A DNA stretch of 64,000 bases from assembly GCF_016863635.1 (NCBI RefSeq), contig NZ_BOPG01000061.1:1-64000 (forward strand), in the 5' to 3' direction. Shown piece after piece: positions 17,344 to 26,772 of this stretch; the stretch's first letter is position 1, and each line of letters starts with the position of its first letter. Under the pieces are notes generated by a model, which was not told the DNA's origin, did not search any database, and saw only the letters and a program-made list of their open reading frames with translations. Source of the DNA: Virgisporangium aurantiacum (GTDB lineage: Bacteria; Actinomycetota; Actinomycetes; Mycobacteriales; Micromonosporaceae). A program made the position numbers and the translations under genes.

Positions 17344-18908
17344 CAGTGTCTCCTTTCGACCTTTCCCGCGCGGGCGCCGGTGTGGCGGCCACCGTCCACG
17401 GTGGACACCCCGTTCACCAGCACCAGGTCGATGCCGGCGGCGAAGCGGTGCGGCGCGGTGAACGTCGCCGTGTCGGTGAGCGTCGCGGGGTCGAACACGA
17501 CCACGTCGGCCGGCGCACCGGGCCTCAGTACGCCCCGGTCCGTCAGCCCGACACGTGCGGCCGGCGCGCTCGTGCAGCGGCGTACGGCGTCGGCCAGATC
17601 GTCCCTGCCGTATCTCGTGAGGTAGCGCGGGAACGTGCCGTAGCTGCGCGGGTGCGGCAGGCCCGCGCCGGTGACGCCGTTCGGGTCCAGCGCCAGCCCG
17701 TCGGACGCGACGACGCTCGCCGGATGGGCGAGCACCGTGAGCAGATCGGTCTCGCTGCGCCCGCCGGCCGTCATCATCACGCCCATGCCGAGCTCGGCGA
17801 GGATGTCGAGCACGACCTCGCTGCCCGTGGTGCCGCGCTCGGCCGCCAGGTCCGCCACGGTGCGCCCGAGCTCGGGAGCCGGTGCGGGTCCGGCCGTCCA
17901 GCTGATCGTGATCTCGTCCCAGCGCGACTCGCGGTCGGTCCACTGTGTACGGACGCGGTCGCGCACCACCGGGTCGCGCAGCGTCGGCATCCACGCGGCC
18001 TGGCCGCCGTCCTGCGCCCAGGCCGGCAGCAGTTGCGCCAGCGGGGCGTTGCCGTGGAGGTACGGGTAGACGTCGACGCCGACGTCGAAGCCGTCGGCGA
18101 GCGCGGCGTCGACCAGGTCGAGCACGTGCCGCACGCCGCCCCAGTTGCGCGGGCCGACCGCCTGCAGGTGCGAGATCTGGGTGCGGCAGCCGGTCTCCCG
18201 GGCCACCCGCACCGCCTGTGCCGCGGAGTCGATCAGGTCGTCGTCGTAGTTGCGGATGTGCCAGGCGAAAACCTTGTTCCGGGACGCGGTGACGCGCGCC
18301 AGCGCGACGAGCTCCTCCTCGCGCACGAAGGGGAGCGGCGCGTACACGAGCCCGGTCGAGAGCCCCACCGCACCGGCGTCGAGGGCGTCGCCCAGCAGGC
18401 CGGTCATCCGGTCCAGGTCCACAGTGGACGCCGGCCGGTCGGTGAGCCCGCACACCGCCGCGTGCAGCGGCAGGTGGCCCACCAGCGCGGCGACGTTGAC
18501 GCCCGGCCAGGCCGCGTCGACGGCGTCGAGGTAGCCGGCGAGGTCGCGCCACGGCCACCCGACCGACGGGTCGAGGTCGAGGTAGCTCACCGCGCCGCGC
18601 AGGCCCTCGATGTCGGTGCCGGGCGGCGCGACACCCAGCCCGCAGTTGCCCACCACCTCGGTCGTGACGCCCTGGTGCACCTTGCTCAGCGCCCGGGGAT
18701 CGGAGAGCAGCGTCAGGTCGGAGTGGGTGTGGATGTCGACGAACCCCGGGCACACGACCCGGCCCGTCACGTCGCGTTCGTCGGCATCAGCGACGGGCGA
18801 CCCGATCGCTTCGACGCGGCCGTCGCGGACGAGGACGTCGGCGTGCCGTGGCGGCGCGCCCGTCCCGTCGACGACCAGGCCGCCGGTGAGGAGGAGATCA
18901 CGGGCCAC
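17343..18908 (-). CDS. N-acyl-D-amino-acid deacylase (D-aminoacylase) family protein
   Basis: A 521-residue metal-dependent amidohydrolase. The start GTG 18908 has GAGGTGG about 8 nt upstream. Family features are FVDIHTHSDLTLL, VVGNCGLG with the bridging Cys, FAWHIRNYDDDL, QISHLQAVG and VVASDGLALDP. It should release D-amino acids (or a related amine) from N-acyl compounds. It heads an operon with the amidohydrolase and the PLP enzyme. Its start is only 40 bp from that of the divergent RidA gene, with an operator between them. Confidence 0.88.
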   Translation of the reverse strand: MARDLLLTGGLVVDGTGAPPRHADVLVRDGRVEAIGSPVADADERDVTGRVVCPGFVDIHTHSDLTLLSDPRALSKVHQGVTTEVVGNCGLGVAPPGTDIEGLRGAVSYLDLDPSVGWPWRDLAGYLDAVDAAWPGVNVAALVGHLPLHAAVCGLTDRPASTVDLDRMTGLLGDALDAGAVGLSTGLVYAPLPFVREEELVALARVTASRNKVFAWHIRNYDDDLIDSAAQAVRVARETGCRTQISHLQAVGPRNWGGVRHVLDLVDAALADGFDVGVDVYPYLHGNAPLAQLLPAWAQDGGQAAWMPTLRDPVVRDRVRTQWTDRESRWDEITISWTAGPAPAPELGRTVADLAAERGTTGSEVVLDILAELGMGVMMTAGGRSETDLLTVLAHPASVVASDGLALDPNGVTGAGLPHPRSYGTFPRYLTRYGRDDLADAVRRCTSAPAARVGLTDRGVLRPGAPADVVVFDPATLTDTATFTAPHRFAAGIDLVLVNGVSTVDGGRHTGARAGKVERRH

Positions 18909-18925
18909 TTTCGTGCCACCTCGAT

Positions 18926-18942
18926 GTGGAATGTGGTTCCAT
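18926..18942. promoter_or_regulatory. IclR-type operator between D-aminoacylase and RidA genes
   Basis: TGGAATGTGGTTCCA (18927-18941) matches TGGAAC-N3-GTTCCA except at one base. It fills the 40-bp space between divergent start codons, so binding could silence both genes. I cannot assign -10 and -35 boxes with confidence. Confidence 0.65.
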
Positions 18943-18948
18943 ACGGCC

Positions 18949-19326
18949 ATGGTTGAACGTTTCCACCCCGAGGGCCGGCCGTTGCCGCCCGTCCCCTTGT
19001 CCCCCGCCACCCGCGCCGGCGACTTCGTGTTCGTGTCCGGCCAGGTCGCCAACCTGCCCGACGGCAGCGTGTACATCGGTGACTTCGAGCGCGAGGTCGA
19101 GCTCACCATCGACAACGTCGAACTGGTGCTGGCCGCCGCCGGTGCGCGGCTCGACCAGGTGGTCAAGGTCGGCGCGTACCTGTCGAACCCGCTCCTGTTC
19201 GCGCCCTTCAACGAGGTCTACAGGCGCCGGTTCGGCGACGCGCCGCCGGCCCGCACGACCGTGGTGGTGACCTTCGGCCACCCCGACGTGCGGGTCGAGA
19301 TCGACGTGATCGCCCACGTCGGTTAG
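18949..19326 (+). CDS. RidA (YjgF/UK114) family enamine/imine deaminase
   Basis: A 125-residue RidA-family protein. It would hydrolyse reactive enamine or imine intermediates made by PLP enzymes, which fits the PLP enzymes of this region. The family pattern is clear: AGDFVFVSGQVANLPDG near the start, LDQVVKVGAYLSN, and RTTVVVTFGHPDVRVEIDVIA at the end with the conserved Arg. No ribosome site is visible before ATG 18949 and an operator occupies that space, so the mRNA may be leaderless. It converges on the IclR gene with an 8-nt gap. Confidence 0.9.
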   Translation: MVERFHPEGRPLPPVPLSPATRAGDFVFVSGQVANLPDGSVYIGDFEREVELTIDNVELVLAAAGARLDQVVKVGAYLSNPLLFAPFNEVYRRRFGDAPPARTTVVVTFGHPDVRVEIDVIAHVG

Positions 19327-19334
19327 CGCAGGCG

Positions 19335-20201
19335 TCATGCGTTCACGGCGGGCTTCACCGCCGGGCGCAGCGACCGGTGCACGATCCGCAGCGCGGTCGC
19401 GAGGTCGGGGTCACCGGCCATGGACTTCGCGACCGCGTCGAGCACCGCGACGTACTCCTGCTGCTTGGCCGCGGTGAACTCGCCCGCGGGCCCGGAGACG
19501 CTCACCGCGGCCAGGCACCGGTCGTCGAGCCGCACCGGCACCGCCACGCACCGCAGGCCGTGGCTGCGCTCGTTGTCGTCGAGCGCGAAGCCGCGGCGGT
19601 TCACCCGGTCGAGATCCTTGCGGAGGTCGGCCGCCGTGGTGAGGGTGTTCTCGGTGAAGGACGGGTACGGGGCCGGCGGGAGAACGGCCGCCCGCTGCTC
19701 GTCGGTGAGGCCGGCCAGCAGCACCTTGCCGAGCCCGGTGCAGTGCGTGTGGTCGCGGGCGCCCAGGTTCGTGGTGAACCGCAACGGCCGGTCGGGTTCG
19801 GCGACGCAGATGTGCAGCACCTGGTCGCCGTCGAGCACGCCGAGGTTCGCGGTCTGCCCGGTCGACAGCGCCACCGGTTGCAGGTACGCCTCGGCCACCA
19901 CCGTGAGGTCCAGTGTGGACACATAGGCGGCGGCGAGGCCCTGCACCTTGTGACCGAGCCGGTAGGCGGGCCGCTCGTCGACCCGCACCACGTAGTCCAT
20001 CTCGGCCAGCACCGAGAGCAGCCGCACGAGCGTGCTCTTCGGCAGCGCGGTGCGCTCGCTGAACTCGCCCAGCGTCAGCGGTTCCGGCGCCGCCGCCAGC
20101 ATCTCCAGCAGGGCGAGGCCGCGGGCCAACGCGTTGGCGTGGTAGTTGGCCGACGCCGGTCTGGAGTCGTCGATGGAGGCCTGCCGGGTTGTTCGGGCCA
20201 T
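19335..20201 (-). CDS. IclR family transcriptional regulator
   Basis: A 288-residue regulator with an N-terminal winged helix-turn-helix (LTLGEFSERTALPKSTLVRLLSVL, about 46-69) and a C-terminal ligand-binding domain (TGLGKVLLAGL, RGFALDDNER). ATG 20201 has AGGAG upstream. It is the last gene of the transporter operon, 10 nt after the ATPase gene. It is the best candidate to bind the TGGAAC-N3-GTTCCA palindromes found at five promoters between 15.4 and 30.3 kb. The effector is unknown. Confidence 0.92.
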   Translation of the reverse strand: MARTTRQASIDDSRPASANYHANALARGLALLEMLAAAPEPLTLGEFSERTALPKSTLVRLLSVLAEMDYVVRVDERPAYRLGHKVQGLAAAYVSTLDLTVVAEAYLQPVALSTGQTANLGVLDGDQVLHICVAEPDRPLRFTTNLGARDHTHCTGLGKVLLAGLTDEQRAAVLPPAPYPSFTENTLTTAADLRKDLDRVNRRGFALDDNERSHGLRCVAVPVRLDDRCLAAVSVSGPAGEFTAAKQQEYVAVLDAVAKSMAGDPDLATALRIVHRSLRPAVKPAVNA

Positions 20202-20211
20202 GTGCGCGCTC

Positions 20212-21267
20212 CTATGTGGACGGGGGTTTGCCGGGTCCGGGTGCCCCGGATGGCTCAGCGAAGTGGCATGCGCTCGGATGACCGACCCCCGTGCGGTCGA
20301 CGAGCGCCGGCTTCTCCCGGGCACAGATATCCTGAGCCTTCCAGCACCGGGTGCGGAAGGTGCAACCGGACGGGGGATTGCTGGGGCTGGGCACGTCGCC
20401 GACGAGCGTGATCCGTTCCCGCTCGTCGCGGCCCTCCGGGTCGGGCACCGGGATCGCCGACAGCAACGCCTGCGTGTACGGGTGCGTCGGGTGGGTGAAG
20501 ATGTCGGTCCGGGTGCCGATCTCGACGATCGAACCGAGGTACATCACCGCGACGCGGTGCGAGATGTGCCGCACCACCGACAGGTTGTGCGAGATGAACA
20601 CGTACGCCACGCCCAGCTGCTCCTGCAACGAGCGGAGCTGGTTGATGACCTGTGCCTGCACCGAGACGTCGAGCGCGCTGACCGGTTCGTCGAGCACCAG
20701 CAGGCGCGGGTTCAACGCCAGCGCCCGGGCCAGGCTCACCCGCTGCCGCTGGCCGCCGGAGAACTCGTGGGCGTACCGGCGGGCATGCTCGGGTCGCAGC
20801 CCGACCAGGTCGAGCAGTTCGGCGACGCGGTCGGCGCCGTCGGTGCCGGAACCGGAGCGGTAGCGGCCCTGCACCCGCAACGGCTCGGCGACGATGTCGT
20901 GCACGGTCATCCGCGGCGACAGCGAGGCGTACGGGTCCTGGAACATGATCTGGATCTCGCGCCGGACCTCCCGCAGGTTCCGCTGCGGCAGCGGGGCGAG
21001 GTCGACGCCGTCGAACACGATGCGACCGGCGGTCGGGTCGAGCAGCCGCACCAGCAGCCGGCCGGTGGTCGACTTGCCGCACCCGGACTCGCCGACCAGG
21101 CTGAGCGTCTCGCCGGCGCGCAGGTCGAGGCTGACGTCGTCGACGGCACGGATCGCGCCGACGGTGCGGCGCAGCACGCCCTTGCGCACCGGGAAGTGCT
21201 TGCTGAGGTGCTCCACCCGCAGCAGGGGTGCCGTCGTGGTGGCGTCCTCCTTCGTGAGGCTCGTCAT
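20212..21267 (-). CDS. Oligopeptide-type ABC transporter ATP-binding protein (DppF/OppF-like)
   Basis: A 351-residue ATPase subunit. It shows Walker A (GESGCGKSTTG), the ABC signature (EFSGGQRQRVSLARAL), Walker B (LLVLDEPVSALD) and the C-terminal oligopeptide-transporter domain with its Cys-rich stretch (GCTFRTRCWKAQDIC, then CHF), which binds an iron-sulfur cluster or metal in some relatives. ATG 21267 overlaps the stop codon of the paired ATPase gene by 4 nt. The pair would energise the two permeases upstream. Confidence 0.93.
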   Translation of the reverse strand: MTSLTKEDATTTAPLLRVEHLSKHFPVRKGVLRRTVGAIRAVDDVSLDLRAGETLSLVGESGCGKSTTGRLLVRLLDPTAGRIVFDGVDLAPLPQRNLREVRREIQIMFQDPYASLSPRMTVHDIVAEPLRVQGRYRSGSGTDGADRVAELLDLVGLRPEHARRYAHEFSGGQRQRVSLARALALNPRLLVLDEPVSALDVSVQAQVINQLRSLQEQLGVAYVFISHNLSVVRHISHRVAVMYLGSIVEIGTRTDIFTHPTHPYTQALLSAIPVPDPEGRDERERITLVGDVPSPSNPPSGCTFRTRCWKAQDICAREKPALVDRTGVGHPSACHFAEPSGAPGPGKPPST

Positions 21268-22286
21268 GCGGTCACCTCCCGCTGCCCGTAGAGGGTGCGG
21301 GCGTCCACCCCGGCCAGTTCCTCGTGGAAGAAGCAGGCCGAGTAGTGGTCTTTGGCCACCGGTTCCAGCGGCGGTCGCTCGGTGCGGCACCGGTCGCGGG
21401 CGAGCGGACAGCGGGGGTGGAACGGGCACCCGGCCGGCGGATCGGCCAGGTTCGGCGGGTTGCCGGGGATCGGGTCGAGCTCGTCGACGTCGACGTCCAT
21501 CCGCGGCAGGCTGGCGAGCAGCCCCATCGTGTACGGGTGGCGCGGCCGGGCGAACAGTTCGCGCACCCCGGCCGTCTCCGCGATGCGTCCCGCGTACATC
21601 ACCACGACCCGGTCGGCCATCTCCGCGACCACGCCGAGGTCGTGGGTGATGAGGATCGTCGCGGCACCGGTCTCCGCCTGCGCCTTCTTGAGCAACGCCA
21701 GCACCTGCGCCTGGATGGTGACGTCGAGGGCGGTGGTGGGTTCGTCGGCGATGAGGAGGTCGGGGTCGTTGGCGATCGCGATCGCGATCATCGCCCGCTG
21801 GCGCATGCCGCCGGAGAACTCGTGCGGGTACTGGCGCACCCGCTGCTCCGCGTCGGGCACACCGACGAGGCGCAGCAGGTCGACCGCGCGGGCGCGGGCC
21901 GCCCGCTTGTCCTTTGTGGACTGGTGCAGGATCACGGCCTCGGCGATCTGCTCGCCCACCGTCATCACGGGGTTCAGCGTCGTCATCGGGTCCTGGAAGA
22001 TCATTCCGACCGGGCCGCCACGGACGGACCGCAACTGCCGGACGGACATCGCCTGCAGGTTCTCGCCGCGGAACTCGAGCGTGCCGCAGTCGACGCGGGC
22101 CGTCTTCGGCAGCAGCCGCAGGATCGACATCGCGGTGACGGTCTTGCCGGAACCGGACTCGCCGACGATCGCGACGATCTCGCCCGGCCACACCGACAGG
22201 TCCACATCGGACACCGCGTGCACGGTACCGCCGTCGGTGTCGAACGTGACCGACAAATTCTCTATGCGCAGCAACGGATCACTCAT
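21264..22286 (-). CDS. Oligopeptide-type ABC transporter ATP-binding protein (DppD/OppD-like)
   Basis: A 340-residue ATPase subunit with Walker A (GESGSGKTVTA), the ABC signature (EFSGGMRQRAMIAIAI), Walker B (LLIADEPTTALD) and the C-terminal motif GCPFHPRCPLARDRC. It overlaps both neighbours by 4 nt. The usual B-C-D-F gene order of peptide transporters is preserved. Confidence 0.93.
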   Translation of the reverse strand: MSDPLLRIENLSVTFDTDGGTVHAVSDVDLSVWPGEIVAIVGESGSGKTVTAMSILRLLPKTARVDCGTLEFRGENLQAMSVRQLRSVRGGPVGMIFQDPMTTLNPVMTVGEQIAEAVILHQSTKDKRAARARAVDLLRLVGVPDAEQRVRQYPHEFSGGMRQRAMIAIAIANDPDLLIADEPTTALDVTIQAQVLALLKKAQAETGAATILITHDLGVVAEMADRVVVMYAGRIAETAGVRELFARPRHPYTMGLLASLPRMDVDVDELDPIPGNPPNLADPPAGCPFHPRCPLARDRCRTERPPLEPVAKDHYSACFFHEELAGVDARTLYGQREVTA

Positions 22287-23185
22287 GAGGACCTCGGATC
22301 CACGGCGTCGCGCAGCCCGTCGCCGACGAAGTTGACCGCGAGCACCGTGAGCGCGACCGCGATGCCCGGCGAGAGCCACAACCACGGCTCCTGCCGGATG
22401 ACGGTGAGGCTCTGCGCGTCGGTGAGCATGTTGCCCCAACTGGCCGCCGGCGGCTGCACGCCGAGGCCGAGGAAGGACAGGGTGGCCTCCAGGCCGATCG
22501 CCTGCGCGACCGCGAGCGTGGCGGCCACGCTCACCGGCGGCAGCGCGGCCGGCAGGATGTGCCGGCTCATCAACCAGCCCGGACCCGCGCCGGTGGCCCG
22601 CGACGCGAGCACGTACTCCTGTTCCCGCAACGACAGCGTCACGCCGCGGACGATGCGGCCGCAGACCGGCCACTGGAAGAGTCCGATCGCGACGACCATC
22701 GTCACCACGCTCGGCCCGAGGATGCCCGCGAGCACCACCATCACCACGAGCGACGGGAACGACATGAACATGTCGGCGACGCGCATGATGACGCCGTCGA
22801 CCCAGCCGCCGAGCAGGCCGGCCAGGCCGCCGAGGACCGCCCCGATGAGGACGGCGAGCGCGGCCGCCGCGATGCCGACGCCGAGCGAGATCCGGGCGGC
22901 GAACAGCAACCGGGCGAGCACGTCGCGACCGGTGGGGTCGGTGCCGAGCAGGTGCTCGCCGGACGGGCCCTGCCGCGCCGCGAGCAGGTCGACGACGTTC
23001 GGATCGTGGCCCGACAACGGGCGGGCGAAGATCGCGGCGAACACGACGAGCAGCAGGAACCCGATGCTGACGAGCGCGGCAGGATGCCGGCGGAAGCGGC
23101 GGAGCGCCATGCGGAACGGGGTGCGCGCGACGGTGCCGGTACCGGCCTGGGTGTCCGTCTTCGCCGCGGCCGCGACATCCGTCAT
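22283..23185 (-). CDS. Oligopeptide-type ABC transporter permease (DppC/OppC-like)
   Basis: A 300-residue inner-membrane permease. It has an N-terminal OppC_N segment, the family motif HLLGTDPTGRDVLARLL, about six transmembrane helices and an EAA loop (EYVLASRATGAGPGWLMSRH) that docks the ATPase. It overlaps the neighbouring genes by 4 nt on each side. Confidence 0.93.
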   Translation of the reverse strand: MTDVAAAAKTDTQAGTGTVARTPFRMALRRFRRHPAALVSIGFLLLVVFAAIFARPLSGHDPNVVDLLAARQGPSGEHLLGTDPTGRDVLARLLFAARISLGVGIAAAALAVLIGAVLGGLAGLLGGWVDGVIMRVADMFMSFPSLVVMVVLAGILGPSVVTMVVAIGLFQWPVCGRIVRGVTLSLREQEYVLASRATGAGPGWLMSRHILPAALPPVSVAATLAVAQAIGLEATLSFLGLGVQPPAASWGNMLTDAQSLTVIRQEPWLWLSPGIAVALTVLAVNFVGDGLRDAVDPRSS

Positions 23186-24141
23186 GACAGCCTCACTCTC
23201 GGGTCGACGAGCGTGTAGAGGACGTCGGCGAGCAGGTTCGACAGCAGCACCAGGACCGCCACGATCAACGCGAACCCGATGATGACCGAGTAGTCCTGCT
23301 GGTTGACCGAGCTGACGGCGAGCTGGCCCATCCCCGGCCAGGCGAACACCTGCTCGATCACCACCGCGCCGGCGAACAACTGGCCGAGGTTGGTGGCGAT
23401 GATGGTGATGACCGGGATGAGCGAGTTGCGCAGCGCGTGCCGCACCACGACCCGTTGCGAGCCGGCGCCCTTGGCCTCGGCCGTGCGGACGTAGTCGGAG
23501 CCGAGTTCGGTGATCATGCTGCTGCGCACGTAGCGCATGTAGGCGCCGGAGTTGCCGATGCCGAGGATCGTGGCCGGCAGCACCAGGTGCATGAGTGTGT
23601 CGACGAGCCCGGGATTCGTCGGATCGGAGATGCCCGACGACGGGAACCACTGCAGCTGCAACGTGAACAGGTAGATCGCGATCAGCGCGACGAAGAAGAT
23701 CGGGATCGACACCGAGCCGAGGCTGACCACCGCGGCGCCGTAGTCGTAGAGGGAGTTGCGGCGGCGGGCCGCCAGGATTCCCAACGGGAACGCGACGATC
23801 AGCGACACCGCGAGCCCCACGAGCATCAGCTCCAGCGTCGGGCCGAGCCGCTCGCCGAGCAGCTCGGTGACCGGCCGTCCATTGAGGAGGGACACGCCGA
23901 GGTCGCCGGTGACGGCGTCGCCGAGCCAGCTCCAGTACTGCAGGTACAGCGGGTCGTCGAGCCCGAGTTCGGCCCGCTGCTGCGCGATGTACTCGGCGCT
24001 GCCCTGGCTGAGCTGATCGGGCGGGATCCGCATCGCGATCGGGTCACCGGGGGTGGAGTGCACCAGCACGAAGATGGCGACGGTGATGAGAAAGAAGACC
24101 AGCACGTTGGTCATGAGGCGGCGAACCAGGAACGCGCCCAT
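23182..24141 (-). CDS. Oligopeptide-type ABC transporter permease (DppB/OppB-like)
   Basis: A 319-residue permease with about six transmembrane helices. It has the N-terminal MGAFLVRRLMTNVLVFFLIT, the HSTPGDP motif near residue 28 and an EAA loop (DYVRTAEAKGAGSQRVVVRH). ATG 24141 follows GAGGAGG. An 86-nt gap with a hairpin separates it from the binding-protein gene upstream, while the downstream genes are translationally coupled. Confidence 0.93.
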   Translation of the reverse strand: MGAFLVRRLMTNVLVFFLITVAIFVLVHSTPGDPIAMRIPPDQLSQGSAEYIAQQRAELGLDDPLYLQYWSWLGDAVTGDLGVSLLNGRPVTELLGERLGPTLELMLVGLAVSLIVAFPLGILAARRRNSLYDYGAAVVSLGSVSIPIFFVALIAIYLFTLQLQWFPSSGISDPTNPGLVDTLMHLVLPATILGIGNSGAYMRYVRSSMITELGSDYVRTAEAKGAGSQRVVVRHALRNSLIPVITIIATNLGQLFAGAVVIEQVFAWPGMGQLAVSSVNQQDYSVIIGFALIVAVLVLLSNLLADVLYTLVDPRVRLS

Positions 24142-24184
24142 GGCCCTCCTCTCGGGATCTGCGCTTCGATATCGGCAGGGTGTG

Positions 24185-24220
24185 GCCGGGTGCCCGGCCC
24201 CGTGAGGCCCGGCACCCGGC
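24185..24220 (-). terminator. Intercistronic hairpin after the binding-protein gene
   Basis: Perfect 10-bp arms (24185-24194 and 24211-24220) with a 16-nt loop lie between the binding-protein gene and the permeases. Such hairpins often let the binding protein be made in excess by partial termination or by protecting the upstream mRNA. Confidence 0.6.
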
Positions 24221-24227
24221 GATCGGG

Positions 24228-25823
24228 TTACTTCGACACGGTCCAGGACGCGGGGTCCCAGAAGCCGGCGTCCTGCGAACCGGCGGCCTTGAATCCCTTG
24301 ATCCGGTTGTTGACGCCCCACAGGCCGTTCGGCGAGTACAGCCAGAACAGGTCGGCCTGGTCGTTCGTGAGCTTCGCCGCCTGGTCGTACAGCGACTTCC
24401 GCTTGGTCGCGTCGGTCTCCGCGTTGGCCTGGTTCATCAGCTCGTCGACCTGCTGGTTGCAGAACCAGTTGATGTTACCGCCGGTCGGGTACTGCTGTGC
24501 GCACGTGGCGATCACGGCGATCGACGACGAGTCGATCGCGTAGTTGCCACCGCCGTAGAGCACCATGTCGTACGACTTCTCCTGGTACGTCTTGGTGATC
24601 TGCGCGCCCTGGACGTTCACCAGTTCCACCTTCACGCCGACCGCCGCGAGCTCACTCTGGACGATCGTCGCGGTCGCGTCGCGGTCGCGCTGACCCTGCA
24701 CCCACTGGAGCTTGATGGTGGTGTTCGGGTCCCAGCCCGCCTCCTGCAGCAGCTGCTTGGCCTTGTTGACGTCCTTGGCGTACTCGTTGAGGCCCGACGG
24801 CTCGTTCGCCTTGGCGAAGTCCGACAGCCGCACCTCGCCCTTGCCGCTCAGCACCGTCTGCACGATCTGCTTGCGGTCGGTGGCGTACAGGAACGCCTGC
24901 CGCACGCGGGCGTCCTTGAAGTAGGGCTTGGTCTGGTTCAGCGCGATGCGCACGAACCCGCCGCCGGGCTTCTCCTGCGTGGTGATGTCCTTGAAGCCGG
25001 ACACCGTGGCGAGGTCGGTCGGCGAGTACGTGGCGATGTCGATCTGGCCGTTGCCGAGCTGCGCGGTGGCTGCGTCGGACTTCATCGGCTTGAGGTAGAC
25101 GTCCTTGATCTTCGCCGGGTTGCGGTAGTTCGGGTTCGCGACGACGTGCACGTACTGGTTCGTCTTGTACTCGTCGAACGTGTACGGGCCGATGGTCACC
25201 GTCGGCTTGCGCCAGAACGCGTCCGCGGCCAGGCTCTCCGGCGCGATCTTCCCGAGCACGTGCTCCGGCATGATGTACGCGATGCCGATCAGCGCCACGA
25301 GACCGTAGTTCGCGGCGGCGGCCTTGATGACGAACGTGTTGTCGTCGGGTGCGGAGAAGCCCGTGATGGTCTGCGCGGTGCCGGCGTTGAACTCCTTGAC
25401 GCCCTGCACCCCCGAGTAGGAACCGAGGGTGGCGGCCTTGACCTTCGCGTTCGCCAGCGCGTTGTAGGTGAACAGCACGTCCTTCGACGTGAACGGCGTG
25501 CCGTCGCTCCACTTCAGGCCCTTGCGCAGCTTGAAGGTGAACGTGGTGGCGTCGGGGGAGACCTCGAAGCTCTCGGCCAGTCGCGGCTGCAGCTTGTAGT
25601 CCGGGTCGACACCGAGCAGGCCCTCGTTGATGAACGACATGACCTGGTTGTCGGGACCGCTGCTGGGTGCCAGCGGACCGAACAGGCCGGCCGGTTCCTG
25701 GTACAGGTAGACGTTGATCGAGGCGTTCGTGTCGGTGCCGCTGTCAGCAGCCTTGGGGCCGGTGCACGCGGCGACGGCCAACAGCGCTGTCGCCGCGAGG
25801 CAGGCGAGGAGCTTTCTGCGCAT
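24228..25823 (-). CDS. Extracellular solute-binding lipoprotein, family 5 (peptide type)
   Basis: A 531-residue lipoprotein that captures the transported ligand at the cell surface. The signal peptide ends in a lipobox (LAVAAC, Cys20). The mature protein has the SBP family 5 pattern (PRLAESFEVSPDATTFTFKLR, then LKWSDGTPFTSKDVLFTYN). Family members bind peptides, but also opines, sugars and nickel, so the ligand stays open. Its place in an operon with oxidoreductases and a fumarylacetoacetase-family enzyme suggests uptake of the molecule that those enzymes degrade. Confidence 0.92.
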   Translation of the reverse strand: MRRKLLACLAATALLAVAACTGPKAADSGTDTNASINVYLYQEPAGLFGPLAPSSGPDNQVMSFINEGLLGVDPDYKLQPRLAESFEVSPDATTFTFKLRKGLKWSDGTPFTSKDVLFTYNALANAKVKAATLGSYSGVQGVKEFNAGTAQTITGFSAPDDNTFVIKAAAANYGLVALIGIAYIMPEHVLGKIAPESLAADAFWRKPTVTIGPYTFDEYKTNQYVHVVANPNYRNPAKIKDVYLKPMKSDAATAQLGNGQIDIATYSPTDLATVSGFKDITTQEKPGGGFVRIALNQTKPYFKDARVRQAFLYATDRKQIVQTVLSGKGEVRLSDFAKANEPSGLNEYAKDVNKAKQLLQEAGWDPNTTIKLQWVQGQRDRDATATIVQSELAAVGVKVELVNVQGAQITKTYQEKSYDMVLYGGGNYAIDSSSIAVIATCAQQYPTGGNINWFCNQQVDELMNQANAETDATKRKSLYDQAAKLTNDQADLFWLYSPNGLWGVNNRIKGFKAAGSQDAGFWDPASWTVSK

Positions 25824-25908
25824 GGGTGGACCTCTCTGGTGAGGCTGTGGGAATTCGGGGAGAGGGGAGAAACGTCGCGGCCTCAGGCCACCGTGTTGGT
25901 TTGTCGCG

Positions 25909-26772
25909 TCACGCGACCGGGTTCTGCAACGTGCCGAGCGGTCCGACGGTCACCGTCATCACGTCACCGGCCTTGAGGTACTCACCGGACGCCGCACCGA
26001 CCCCGGACGGCGTGCCGGTCATGATGATGTCGCCGGGTTCCAGCGTCATCAGCCGGGACGCGTGCGAGACGAGCTCCGCGACCGAGAAGATCATGTCCTT
26101 TGTGGACCCGTTCTGCCGGACCACGTCGTTGACTTTCAGCTCGACGGGCAGCGACTGCGGATCGCCCACCTCGTCGGCGGTCACCAGCCACGGCCCGAGC
26201 GGCGCGAAGCCGTCGCACCACTTGCCGGCGAGCCACTCGAAGAACCAGACGGCCTTGTCGTTCTTGGCGTCGGTGGGCACACCGACGTCGACCGAGCGGG
26301 CCGACACGTCGTTCGACGTCATGTACCCGGTGACGACACCGAGGGCGTCGTCGACGGAGACGTTGCGCGCCCGCGCGCCGATGACGACCGCGAGTTCGGC
26401 CTCCCAGTCGACCTCCGTGCTGATGTCGGGCAGCGGCACGGTGGCGCCCGGTCCGACGATCGACGTGGGTGGCTTGAGGAACAGCCGCGGGGTGATCGTC
26501 GACTTGTCGAGCGGCGGGCCGCCGCCCTCCAGGACGTGGTCCTGGTAGTTGGCCGCGGCGGCGAGCAGCTTGCCGGGGCGCGACAGCGGGGCGACGAGCT
26601 CCACATCGGACGGTGCGTAGGTGCCGGTGCCCGCGGGCACGGTGTCGGCGGTCAGCGGGAACACGGTGGCGATCAGGACGCCGAGGTCGCCGTGGCCGAG
26701 TTCCACCACGGACTCGCCGTCGAGGCGGCCGTGCCGCACCGAGCCGTCGCGGCGGTAGCTGACGAGTCGCAT
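25909..26772 (-). CDS. Fumarylacetoacetate hydrolase family protein
   Basis: A 287-residue FAH-fold protein that would hydrolyse, decarboxylate or tautomerise a 2-oxo or acylpyruvate-type acid. Metal ligands are visible in DWEAELAVVIG, and the active-site stretches YMTSNDVSARSVD and IMTGTPSGVG are typical. It shares 1 nt with the upstream oxidoreductase stop codon. Being paired with sugar-type dehydrogenases, it may finish the breakdown of a 2-keto-3-deoxy acid. Confidence 0.88.
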   Translation of the reverse strand: MRLVSYRRDGSVRHGRLDGESVVELGHGDLGVLIATVFPLTADTVPAGTGTYAPSDVELVAPLSRPGKLLAAAANYQDHVLEGGGPPLDKSTITPRLFLKPPTSIVGPGATVPLPDISTEVDWEAELAVVIGARARNVSVDDALGVVTGYMTSNDVSARSVDVGVPTDAKNDKAVWFFEWLAGKWCDGFAPLGPWLVTADEVGDPQSLPVELKVNDVVRQNGSTKDMIFSVAELVSHASRLMTLEPGDIIMTGTPSGVGAASGEYLKAGDVMTVTVGPLGTLQNPVA